Source: Bacillus sp. IITD106
GTDB lineage: Bacteria > Bacillota > Bacilli > Bacillales > Bacillaceae_C
Assembly: GCF_019459225.1 (NCBI RefSeq)
Contig: NZ_JAIAZY010000008.1
Span: 1 to 64,000 of the forward strand
Length of the DNA stretch: 64,000 nt
Reading direction: 5' to 3'
Shown piece after piece: positions 28,224 to 35,633 of the stretch; position 1 is the first letter of the stretch, and every line of letters begins with the position of its first letter. The notes under the pieces are model-generated. The model was not told the DNA's origin. It saw nothing but the letters and a program-made list of their open reading frames with translations, and did no database searches. The translations under genes and the position numbers were made by a program.

Positions 28224-28553
28224 TTAATAGAATCCTGGTCCTGGTCCAAACCCCGCTCCTGGTCCAAATCCCGGTCCCGGTACACCGCCAAAGCAGGGTC
28301 CGAATCCTGGTCCAGGAACACCGCCAAATCCAGGTCCTGGTCCTGGCATAATTACATTCTCGGTTGAAACTTCGTTTACGACTGATGTTGTGTGTGGGAA
28401 ATAATGCTCGTGAATTATGTTTTCATGGTTGACTGTTGTAGTATGGGATGGATGGATTTCCGGAACTATTACATTCGATACAGTATGGTTGACACAGCAT
28501 TGAGTCGGATGAACAATTGGTGGACAGACCTTCGTATTACAAGGATTAAACAT
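28224..28553 (-). CDS. cotD: Spore coat protein CotD with Gly-Pro-rich tail
   Basis: A 109-residue inner spore coat protein. The N-terminal part matches CotD: PPIVHPTQCC, HPSHTTTVNHEN and HEHYFPHT, rich in His, Cys and Pro. The C-terminal third (~70-109) is a low-complexity Gly-Pro-Phe repeat (GPGFGGVPGPGFGP units) with one internal Cys, which differs from the shorter B. subtilis tail. AAAGGAG lies upstream of ATG, a SigK-like promoter is present, and a strong terminator follows. Expression in the mother cell late in sporulation is inferred. Confidence 0.9.
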   Translation of the reverse strand: MFNPCNTKVCPPIVHPTQCCVNHTVSNVIVPEIHPSHTTTVNHENIIHEHYFPHTTSVVNEVSTENVIMPGPGPGFGGVPGPGFGPCFGGVPGPGFGPGAGFGPGPGFY

Positions 28554-28597
28554 GCATAATGCTCCTTTCTTTTTTATATCGCTTTACACTTACAGCC

Positions 28598-28620
28598 TAT
28601 GAGAAAGCACTGACACATGT
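28598..28620 (-). promoter_or_regulatory. Possible SigK promoter of cotD
   Basis: On the minus strand AC (28619-28620), a 17-nt spacer and CATAGGCTG (near the SigK -10 consensus CATAnnnTA), about 45 nt before the start codon. Confidence 0.4.
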
Positions 28621-28816
28621 ACTAATCATAATACCTATATTTTGCAAAAGTCCCCTTATGTTCGTTCAAAAAATGTATTCATGTTCCGACTTTATTTTTG
28701 CGAAAACAAGTAAAGATGTATGAAAATTCCGGAAATCAGTCGAATACTGCGCTTGCCCGGGAAATGATGACTGAATTATTTCTTAATTTATTTCCTGATT
28801 AAGGTTCTTCTTTCTC

Positions 28817-28980
28817 TTATAGAGGATGTTCAAAAAGTCACCAAATGATAAGCTGAGAATCCCTTTGTTGGCTTGTTTCTCCGCTGCTCATGTATCTAAA
28901 AACATACATTCCGCTGCTCGAAACTGCGCCGCCTCGATCTTCTTGCTTCTAATTTGGCAACTTTTTGAACACGCACTTAT
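28817..28980. mobile_element. MITE-like element, short copy, with TTAT duplication
   Basis: A 156-bp non-coding element (28821-28976) flanked by TTAT (28817-28820 and 28977-28980). Its ends are AGAGGATGTTCAAAAAG and CTTTTTGAACACGCAC, inverted with respect to the copy at 25321-25595. The right target repeat supplies the first base of the yprB stop codon (28980-28982). No ORF is present. Confidence 0.8.
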
Positions 28981-30206
28981 TAGGAATTTCTAAATTTCTT
29001 GCCTAAAAGTCTTTGCAATCTTTTATTAGCATTTTTATAAAAAAGATCATCAAGTGATGAATGTATTGCTAGAGCTGCTTCTGTATATTCTATGGCTTGA
29101 AGGTAATCCTTGTATTGGTGCTCCATTAATTTGGCCAATTCTATATAAGCTTCCTTTTTGTTGTGTTCTTCCCCATTCTCAATCACTTCTATCCATAACG
29201 ATTTTGCATCGTCATACTTTTTTTCTTTTTTCAAATAAAAAGCAAGTTGATGTTTAGCGGAAATATCTCCTTCCAGGGCTGCAATATCATATGTAGAAGT
29301 AGCAAGTTCGCTCTCTCCAATGTATTGATACCATTTGGCAATCAAGGTTTTTTCCTCCGCTGTTTGACTGGGATCAACTCCAAATATCTGAAACGTTAAG
29401 TGAGTATATAATGTGATCATTGACAATATATCTATTTCATTATGCTCTAAAACTTTTAATATGCCTTCGGGATTTTTTCTTTCAACATAATCAAAATATA
29501 TCATTGGAGCTAAGTAGCCAGGAATGTCATCTGTCCGTTTAATGTCTAAAATCTCTTCCTCTACCTTAACAAGCTTAACGGATTCTAAATGATTCTTCCA
29601 AAGCCTTCTAGAAGCATGGTATAAATCAAAATGACCAAATGAAGGCAGTTTTGGAACATGATCGCGAACGAGCGTATGCTGGGTTTTCACTTGCGGCCAA
29701 TCAAAAGCTTTCCCGTTATAGGTCACAAGTGTTGTATAGTCAACATTTTCTAAAAAACTTTTATATAATGCAACTTCGAATCCCGGTTCAGGCAAAAAGT
29801 GTTGACGCAAAACAAATTCATTACCTTGAAAGCGCGCATAACCTAGTAAAAAAATTGAGTTTCCCGCTCCTCCATATAAACCTGTCGTTTCTGTATCAAA
29901 GAAAAACAGATCGGAAGGCGACAACCCTTTTGCCGATAATGGATGATTGCCTGAAAAATCCTCCCACATAAAAAAAGCAGTAAGAAAATCTTTTAATTTA
30001 TATTTACCGTGCTGGTGATCCAGTGGATACCGAGTCTCCTTAATATAACAAAACTGATTTTCATGAAAATATGGCGAAGCCCCTGCCTTTTCCCACTCGT
30101 CCAAAAACGGTAAGGCAGAATGGTTTGATATTTTTGTTTCTGTTTCTTTTTTTTCTTCTATACCCATATGCGTTTTAAAGCGATTTAGTTTGTTTTTGAG
30201 AGACAT
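28980..30206 (-). CDS. mrfB: Exonuclease YprB/MrfB with TPR-like C-terminus
   Basis: A 408-residue protein. Residues ~95-260 form an RNase H-fold DnaQ-like exonuclease: DTETTG (Asp and Glu), YNGKAFDWP and HNEIDILSM supply acidic residues of a DEDD-type site. Residues ~290-400 form TPR-like helices. In B. subtilis YprB is MrfB, which acts with helicase MrfA in repair of mitomycin C damage. The gene lies 20 nt after mrfA on the same strand. A MITE-like element abuts its stop codon, but the reading frame is intact. Confidence 0.88.
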   Translation of the reverse strand: MSLKNKLNRFKTHMGIEEKKETETKISNHSALPFLDEWEKAGASPYFHENQFCYIKETRYPLDHQHGKYKLKDFLTAFFMWEDFSGNHPLSAKGLSPSDLFFFDTETTGLYGGAGNSIFLLGYARFQGNEFVLRQHFLPEPGFEVALYKSFLENVDYTTLVTYNGKAFDWPQVKTQHTLVRDHVPKLPSFGHFDLYHASRRLWKNHLESVKLVKVEEEILDIKRTDDIPGYLAPMIYFDYVERKNPEGILKVLEHNEIDILSMITLYTHLTFQIFGVDPSQTAEEKTLIAKWYQYIGESELATSTYDIAALEGDISAKHQLAFYLKKEKKYDDAKSLWIEVIENGEEHNKKEAYIELAKLMEHQYKDYLQAIEYTEAALAIHSSLDDLFYKNANKRLQRLLGKKFRNS

Positions 30207-30226
30207 TTGCGATCATCTCCTCATTT

Positions 30227-32500
30227 CTAACGTGATGCACTTAACATGATTTCTAGTAATTTAATCGTAATGTCTTTCGTACGAATGGTTGAAATATCTG
30301 TGCCAATGCATGAAGGACATCCATCGTCACATGGGCAATGAGCAACTAGATTTTTTGCCTCTTCCAATATTTTAGGCATCATTTCATACACTTTATTACT
30401 TATGCCAATACCTCCAGGATATTGATCATAAATAAAAATGGTTGGTTTAGAGTTTACGGATGCCTTCACTTGCGAAACCGTATGAATATCCGCAGGATCA
30501 CACATCGCAAATAATGGAATAATGGCTTTTAAAGCATGAGCGCAGCCAATTAATCCATATTCGAGATCCTCCATGCCAATTTCCTTTAGTTCTTTATTTA
30601 ACGAGATCCAAGCTGCATTTGTATGCAATTCCATTTCAGGTAGATGTATAGGACCAGAGCCTATATTTTCGTGAGTTTCAAACTTGATCTTTTTAAAAAT
30701 AGTTGCCATGGCATTCACGGTTACATCCCCAAAGGCAATCTCTGCGTCCGCGGTCTCTTTTCTTTTATCCTCTTCCAATACTTTCAACTGTACAGCTAAA
30801 TTTGCATCGGTAAAATAATCAACTTCAACTTCCGCTACGTAAGCCTTTTTTTCTTCCCAATCAAGATATTCGACTTGATATTGAATCCCTTGATGCAAAT
30901 AAATGGCTTCATCATGTAAAAGGGTCATCGCACTAAAAGTATCCATTTCCCCAATTACTTTTACGTTTGCACGATTTGTTTGGTCAATAATAACGACATT
31001 TTCTTGCGATGCTGAACGCAGACTAATATTATGGGCTGGAAAAGAGTCGTTCATCCAATACCATTTGTCTCCATTTTTATGAAGCACTCTTTCCTCTGTT
31101 AAGAAATCCAATATTTCTTCTATTTCCAAATCTCCAAAATTCTCCCCTTCTTGAAAAGGCAATTCGTAAGCAGCACATTTTAGATGATCTACGAGAATAA
31201 TAAGATTTTCAGGGTTAATACGTGCCGTTTCCGGATTTTGATGAAAGAAATAGTTCGGATTATCAATGATAAACTGATCAAGTGGAGAAGAACTAGCAAC
31301 CATGATGACTAAGGATTCTGCTTGTCTTCTTCCAGCTCTACCTGCTTGTTGCCATGCGCTGGCAATCGTTCCTGGATATCCAGTCATAATACATACTTGT
31401 AGTTGACCTATGTCAACTCCAAGCTCTAGCGCATTCGTACTGACAACGCCATAAATCTCTCCGCTTCTCAAGCCTTTTTCTATTTCTCTTCGTTGTGTTG
31501 GCAAATAGCCTCCTCTGTATCCTCTAATCGCTTTAGGTCCAAGTTGATTATTAACCAAATTTTGTAAATACGTTAATATAATTTCGACCCTTACTCGGCT
31601 TCTCGCAAAAATAATTGTTTGGATTTTATTTTTTAAAAACTCACGGGCTAGTTTGCGTACTTCCAACGTAGCACTTCTGCGAATGTTCATTTGTTGATTA
31701 ACGATAGGAGGATTGTAAAATATAAAATGTTTCCTGCCTCTAGGAGCACCATTTTTATCGATCAAGACCATTCGTTCATCCGTAAGCTTTTCTCCAAGTT
31801 CCTTTGGATTGGCAATGGTAGCTGAAGTACAGATAAAAACTGGATTCGAGCCATAAAATCGGCATATTCTTTTTAATCTGCGAATAACATTTGCAACATG
31901 ACTTCCGAACACTCCTCGGTAAATATGGAGCTCGTCCAAAATAACAAACTTTAAATTTTCAAATAATGAAACCCATTTTGTATGATGCGGCAAAATGGCT
32001 GAATGAAGCATATCTGGATTGGTAATAACAATATTCCCTGCTTTTCTTACCTTTTGGCGAATATTAGCAGGGGTGTCTCCATCATACGTGTAACTATTGA
32101 TTGGCAATCCAGCAGAATCAATGACTTCATTTATTTCACTTTTTTGATCTTGCGCCAGTGCTTTTGTCGGAAAAATATATAATGCTCGTGCGGAATGATC
32201 ATGTAAGATCGTTTGAAGAACCGGTAAGTTGTAGCATAATGTTTTACCAGACGCAGTCGGTGTAACAGCGGTTAAGCTCTGATGACTCATTGCCGTTCTG
32301 TAGGCCACATTTTGATGGGTATACAATTCCTTAATGCCTTTTTTATGTAAAGATTTCACTAAATCAGGATGTAAATCGTTAGGGAATGGAGTTGTGTTAG
32401 CTGGTTCCTCTTCTAGTGTATGCCAGTAAGCAACATTGTCCTTAAAAGTTGGGTTTGTTTTTAACTCCATTAAAATATCTTGAAAGTTCTTCTTTAACAT
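30227..32500 (-). CDS. mrfA: DEAD/DEAH-box DNA helicase YprA/MrfA with DUF1998
   Basis: A 757-residue superfamily 2 helicase. Motif I is TPTASGKTLCY (~75), motif II LDELH, motif III TSATI, and motif VI QQAGRAGRR. The C-terminal DUF1998-type domain (~560-755) ends with a Cys cluster CPCDDGCPSC for zinc. B. subtilis MrfA (YprA) unwinds DNA in a UvrA-independent mitomycin C repair route with MrfB, the next gene. The start at 32500 (MLKKNFQDIL) follows GAGGTG. Confidence 0.9.
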   Translation of the reverse strand: MLKKNFQDILMELKTNPTFKDNVAYWHTLEEEPANTTPFPNDLHPDLVKSLHKKGIKELYTHQNVAYRTAMSHQSLTAVTPTASGKTLCYNLPVLQTILHDHSARALYIFPTKALAQDQKSEINEVIDSAGLPINSYTYDGDTPANIRQKVRKAGNIVITNPDMLHSAILPHHTKWVSLFENLKFVILDELHIYRGVFGSHVANVIRRLKRICRFYGSNPVFICTSATIANPKELGEKLTDERMVLIDKNGAPRGRKHFIFYNPPIVNQQMNIRRSATLEVRKLAREFLKNKIQTIIFARSRVRVEIILTYLQNLVNNQLGPKAIRGYRGGYLPTQRREIEKGLRSGEIYGVVSTNALELGVDIGQLQVCIMTGYPGTIASAWQQAGRAGRRQAESLVIMVASSSPLDQFIIDNPNYFFHQNPETARINPENLIILVDHLKCAAYELPFQEGENFGDLEIEEILDFLTEERVLHKNGDKWYWMNDSFPAHNISLRSASQENVVIIDQTNRANVKVIGEMDTFSAMTLLHDEAIYLHQGIQYQVEYLDWEEKKAYVAEVEVDYFTDANLAVQLKVLEEDKRKETADAEIAFGDVTVNAMATIFKKIKFETHENIGSGPIHLPEMELHTNAAWISLNKELKEIGMEDLEYGLIGCAHALKAIIPLFAMCDPADIHTVSQVKASVNSKPTIFIYDQYPGGIGISNKVYEMMPKILEEAKNLVAHCPCDDGCPSCIGTDISTIRTKDITIKLLEIMLSASR

Positions 32501-32582
32501 CAAGCTTATCACCTCTCCCACTATTTTAGCGAATAAGCGTTCGTTTTCATAGTAGTTTGGCAGATTAATAATGTGGAAATGA

Positions 32583-32610
32583 ACTCTTTGTTTTATATCT
32601 TCATACTATA
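32583..32610 (+). promoter_or_regulatory. SigK-type promoter of the Hsp20 gene
   Basis: AC (32583-32584), 17-nt spacer and CATACTATA (32602-32610), which matches the SigK -10 consensus CATAnnnTA exactly. It lies 28 nt upstream of the start codon. Confidence 0.5.
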
Positions 32611-32638
32611 AGGTAAATTGAGAAGGAGGTGCTTTACA

Positions 32639-33109
32639 ATGACTGAAAATCTGCCGCCTAAAAAGGATGAACACCCTTTATTCGAGCCATTCGCCCAATT
32701 AATGAATAATATGAATCGGCTATTTTCGGAACGTCCAGATAAGAATTTTTTACAGAGTATGGATAACTTTTTTATCCACTCAAACCCATTTAGTGGATTT
32801 GTAGCTGAATTAAAGGAAAACGAAAGGGAATATATTGTCCAAGCACAGCTCCCAGGAACAAAAAAAGAGCAAATCAATATTGAAATACTCCCACAGTATA
32901 TTACGATAACGGTTAATCACCGGGAGTCTGTTACGAAGGAAGATAAGGAGAATACGGTTATTCAAAAAAGGGAATCTTGGAAACAATCATCACGTACCAT
33001 CCCGTTTTCAAAACCAATTGATCAAGGAAAAGTAGAAGCAAATTATGAAGATGGAGTGTTAACTGTTATTGTTCCAAAGAAAAAAGGAAAGAAAATTAAT
33101 ATCGAATAA
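32639..33109 (+). CDS. Hsp20/alpha-crystallin family protein, probably spore-associated
   Basis: A 156-residue small heat-shock protein. The alpha-crystallin domain spans ~60-150, with YIVQAQLPGTKKEQINIE at its start and YEDGVLTVIVPKK at the end, including the conserved G-V-L motif. AAGGAGG lies 9 nt before ATG at 32639; an upstream ATG is in frame but precedes that site. A SigK-like promoter and the neighbourhood of coat genes (cotD, yppG) suggest a CotM/CotP-like coat protein, rather than a heat-shock chaperone. This assignment is inference. Confidence 0.8.
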   Translation: MTENLPPKKDEHPLFEPFAQLMNNMNRLFSERPDKNFLQSMDNFFIHSNPFSGFVAELKENEREYIVQAQLPGTKKEQINIEILPQYITITVNHRESVTKEDKENTVIQKRESWKQSSRTIPFSKPIDQGKVEANYEDGVLTVIVPKKKGKKINIE

Positions 33110-33116
33110 AAGAAAT

Positions 33117-33147
33117 AAAAAGGAATCGCTTATTTTACGATTCCTTT
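33117..33147. terminator. Bidirectional terminator
   Basis: AAAGGAATCG and CGATTCCTTT form a 10-bp stem between the convergent Hsp20 and yppG genes, with A/T runs on both sides. Confidence 0.8.
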
Positions 33148-33160
33148 CATTCATTTTACA

Positions 33161-33658
33161 TTATACCTTAAATATACCACCTAGACCTTTGGCCATATTT
33201 GATACTTGAGTAATAGCATTTACTACTTGACCTGCGGTGTTCACCATTTTATTAATATCTAAAGAACCCGTCTGTGTTTTAAAGGAATTTAAAACTGTAT
33301 TAAAACCCCCGTTAGGCGGTTTAGGTATTTGAGGCGGCTTTGGATACGCATTAGGAAAACTTTGTTGTTGAGCATATTTTTCGTAAAAATATCCATCTTC
33401 AGGCTGTAAAGGATTTTGAAATAAATGACTCGCTTGATTCTCGCTTCCTTGTTGGTACTGCCCTTGATCCATGCCGGTATATGGGTACTGCATCCCGTTC
33501 ATATAGGGCATCTGTAAATGTGAAGGCATCCCCTGCATATGGGGATATTGTGATGGAAACATGCCATAAGGATGCGAATATTGTGCATTTGGATGTTGAA
33601 ATGGTGGTGGCATCGGCATTCCTGGTGGCATATGAACATTTCGATATTGATGCAGCAT
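33161..33658 (-). CDS. yppG: YppG-like spore coat protein
   Basis: A 165-residue low-complexity protein. The first ~90 residues are rich in Pro, Met, His, Gln and Tyr (MPPGMPMPPP, YGMFPSQYPHMQ). The C-terminal ~45 residues are more regular, with LDINKMVNTAGQVVNAI and NMAKGLGGIF likely forming an amphipathic helix. It corresponds to the YppG family found in Bacillus spore coats; the exact role is unknown. GGGGGC lies upstream of ATG. Confidence 0.75.
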   Translation of the reverse strand: MLHQYRNVHMPPGMPMPPPFQHPNAQYSHPYGMFPSQYPHMQGMPSHLQMPYMNGMQYPYTGMDQGQYQQGSENQASHLFQNPLQPEDGYFYEKYAQQQSFPNAYPKPPQIPKPPNGGFNTVLNSFKTQTGSLDINKMVNTAGQVVNAITQVSNMAKGLGGIFKV

Positions 33659-33724
33659 AAAGCAAGCCCCCTGATTAAATGTAGGTACTATACCATATGC
33701 CCAGTGAATGTAAAATGTGTCAAT

Positions 33725-34087
33725 CTAACATGATTCCATACTTTCTAACATACGCCTTAATATATAATCAATCGATTGCACATGACTATTAAACTTGTTT
33801 AAACTTGTATCAGGAAAAAATGCCCGTACTGAAACCATTTGTAAATTTTCTGCAGTATTTCTCACTTGCATAGGATGGAGATTTTTTGGTCGATAACTCA
33901 TTACCCACTCAAGTGCAGCAGGTTCCCATTTTTCACAACTATCTTTCACTTTATCTGCAAATGGTTTGACTTCCTTATAAAAGTCACCCTTTTCACCTGT
34001 TGCTCTGCAATGTATAAAATTTTGATTAGCTTCTTCGTTGTATTTAAGCAGTTTTTCAGTTAAAACTCGCAATTCATCGATTTGCAT
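33725..34087 (-). CDS. yppE: YppE family protein (DUF1798)
   Basis: A 120-residue helical protein of the YppE family, whose B. subtilis member has a known four-helix structure but unknown function. Recognisable segments are LTEKLLKYNEEA near the N-terminus and YILRRMLE at the end. AAGGAGC lies 7 nt before ATG. It sits in the conserved order yppG-yppE-sspM-recU. No catalytic motif is visible. Confidence 0.75.
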   Translation of the reverse strand: MQIDELRVLTEKLLKYNEEANQNFIHCRATGEKGDFYKEVKPFADKVKDSCEKWEPAALEWVMSYRPKNLHPMQVRNTAENLQMVSVRAFFPDTSLNKFNSHVQSIDYILRRMLESMESC

Positions 34088-34197
34088 TTTTTTGCTCCTT
34101 ACATATTAGAAAAGCGCAAGTGCCTGTCTACCATTGATCGTGACCTGCATAGCACTTTCTTAATCTTAGAAATTCAAGCTTTTTATGCTTTTTAATA

Positions 34198-34226
34198 AAA
34201 CTAAAAAGCAGCACGGTAGCTGCTTT
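34198..34226 (-). terminator. Terminator after the coiled-coil gene
   Basis: AAAGCAGC and GCTGCTTT form an 8-bp stem with loop TACCGT, followed by a T-rich run on the minus strand. Confidence 0.75.
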
Positions 34227-34283
34227 CTAAAATTTCCTTAATTTTACTGTCTTTTCATTGTTTTTTCAAGTTTGCTCTTCTCA

Positions 34284-34496
34284 TTAAATCGCTTTGCTGA
34301 AAGTATTTCTTTCATTGCTTTCATCATAAGACATTTCTAATTTCCTTATAGTCTGTTCCAGCTGTTTCTCGTTATAATTCATCTTATTGTACATTGCTTG
34401 CTTTTTTTCTGCTGATTTCTGTTCCACCATTTTTTCTAGGTGATCTATTTGAGAGCTTATTGACTCAAGTCTATCAATTATTTGTTTTTTAGTCAT
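34284..34496 (-). CDS. Small coiled-coil protein, unrecognised
   Basis: A 70-residue, highly charged protein with heptad-like spacing (IDRLESISSQIDHLEKMV) that should form a coiled coil across most of its length. I do not recognise the family. GGAGGC lies 8 nt before ATG at 34496, which fixes the start over an upstream Met. It lies between yppE and sspM, where B. subtilis has small yppD/yppF-type genes, but identity with these cannot be claimed. Confidence 0.6.
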   Translation of the reverse strand: MTKKQIIDRLESISSQIDHLEKMVEQKSAEKKQAMYNKMNYNEKQLEQTIRKLEMSYDESNERNTFSKAI

Positions 34497-34634
34497 TTTG
34501 TCAGCCTCCATTCACATCCTTTTTCTATCATATTCGATATTGGATTTTAACTTCCTGCTATGCTGACAAAACTAGAAGAGATTCGCTAAACAAAGTGTAG
34601 AAGTAGGTTTTTTTGCAATCAATTCGACAATGTA

Positions 34635-34742
34635 TCAAGTAGATGGCCGATTAGGTCCTGATAATTTCGGATTCCCTTCACCGGCTTTTTTAGGATTATA
34701 TCTTTTATCATCTTTTTTTCTTTGACCTTTTTTGTTTTCCAT
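34635..34742 (-). CDS. sspM: Small acid-soluble spore protein SspM
   Basis: A 35-residue basic protein, below the usual ORF length. It starts MENKKGQRKKDD and ends KLSGPNRPST, very close to the B. subtilis SspM ending KLGGPNRPST, and it lies in the same neighbourhood (yppE-sspM-recU). AGGAGA is 8 nt before ATG. SspM is a minor SASP packed in the spore core and made in the forespore. The assignment rests on the C-terminal motif, composition and gene order. Confidence 0.75.
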   Translation of the reverse strand: MENKKGQRKKDDKRYNPKKAGEGNPKLSGPNRPST

Positions 34743-34996
34743 ATTAATATTCTCCTATTCATTTATTTTTTACTTTTGTTAAATTTGTATTCCGCTTGCA
34801 TCAATTACTCCTTGGTTACAGTTAACAAAGGAATTTTAAAATAAAGTGAAACAAATTGATACCTTAGTTCGTCAAATAATGTTATAGTGAAAAATTATTA
34901 TCCTTCCATCATAAGCATGGCTCTTAAATCATTTTTTATTCATCCCTCAGTTATTTTATCTACTGTGGTATAATTTAGCGAGTGAGGTGTAGGTAA
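34743..34996. other. Intergenic region upstream of recU and sspM
   Basis: No gene is seen. It contains the promoters of the two divergent genes. The clearest site is an extended -10, TGGTATAAT (34966-34974), for recU-ponA; no strong -35 is visible. Confidence 0.5.
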
Positions 34997-35605
34997 ATGG
35001 AATTTCATTACCCTAATGGAAGGAAATATACGTCGCAGACCACTTCGACAAAAAGGAATGAAAAGGAAAAGATTATCTCTTACGGCAAAAGAGGAATGAC
35101 ACTCGAAGATGATTTAAATGAAACAAATTTATATTATTTAGCGAATGGAATTGCTGTCATTCATAAAAAGCCGACCCCTATCCAAATCGTTCAAGTAGAC
35201 TATCAATCTCGAAGTACGGCCGTCATTAAAGAGGCGTATTTTCGCCAGGCTTCAACGACTGATTATAATGGTGTGTGTCAAGGAAAATATATAGATTTTG
35301 AAGCAAAAGAAACCCAAAGTGCCACTTCGTTTCCATTACGAAATTTACATGAGCATCAGATTAAACATATGAAAAATGTGGTAAGACATAATGGAATTGC
35401 CTTTGTAATTTTACGTTTCGTTAAAACTGATGAAGTATTTTTATTAGAATGCAAGGACTTATTTTCTTTTTGGGAACGAATGGAAACGGGTGGAAGAAAA
35501 TCAATTACGAAAGATGAAATTATAAGCTGTGGCCATCGTATTGAATACGGGTTGCATCCGAGAATTGATTATTTAAAAGTAATTCAGCATTTATTACTTC
35601 AATAA
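34997..35605 (+). CDS. recU: Holliday junction resolvase RecU
   Basis: A 202-residue endonuclease that cuts Holliday junctions in recombination and chromosome segregation. Family motifs are intact: [12 protein letters not shown] (~34-45), [38 protein letters not shown] (positions ~92-113, with the catalytic Asp, Glu and Lys), and the SGGRKSI-like TGGRKSI segment. It is co-transcribed with ponA, 28 nt downstream, as in B. subtilis. An extended -10 promoter lies about 25 nt upstream. Confidence 0.95.
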   Translation: MEFHYPNGRKYTSQTTSTKRNEKEKIISYGKRGMTLEDDLNETNLYYLANGIAVIHKKPTPIQIVQVDYQSRSTAVIKEAYFRQASTTDYNGVCQGKYIDFEAKETQSATSFPLRNLHEHQIKHMKNVVRHNGIAFVILRFVKTDEVFLLECKDLFSFWERMETGGRKSITKDEIISCGHRIEYGLHPRIDYLKVIQHLLLQ

Positions 35606-35633
35606 TCATCTCTAGAAAGTGAGGATACTGCTA

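Noticed and set aside
28110-28367. Plus-strand ORF opposite cotD rich in Ser-Trp-Ser repeats
   Set aside because: It is a mirror of the Gly-Pro repeat codons of cotD, has no ribosome binding site and overlaps the cotD terminator.
28716-28802. Plus-strand ORF of 28 codons (MYENSGNQSN start, LFLNLFPD end) before the short MITE
   Set aside because: The composition looks protein-like and the frame is open upstream to 28632, but no ribosome binding site or promoter is seen and I recognise no family. It could be the remnant of a gene, but this cannot be supported.
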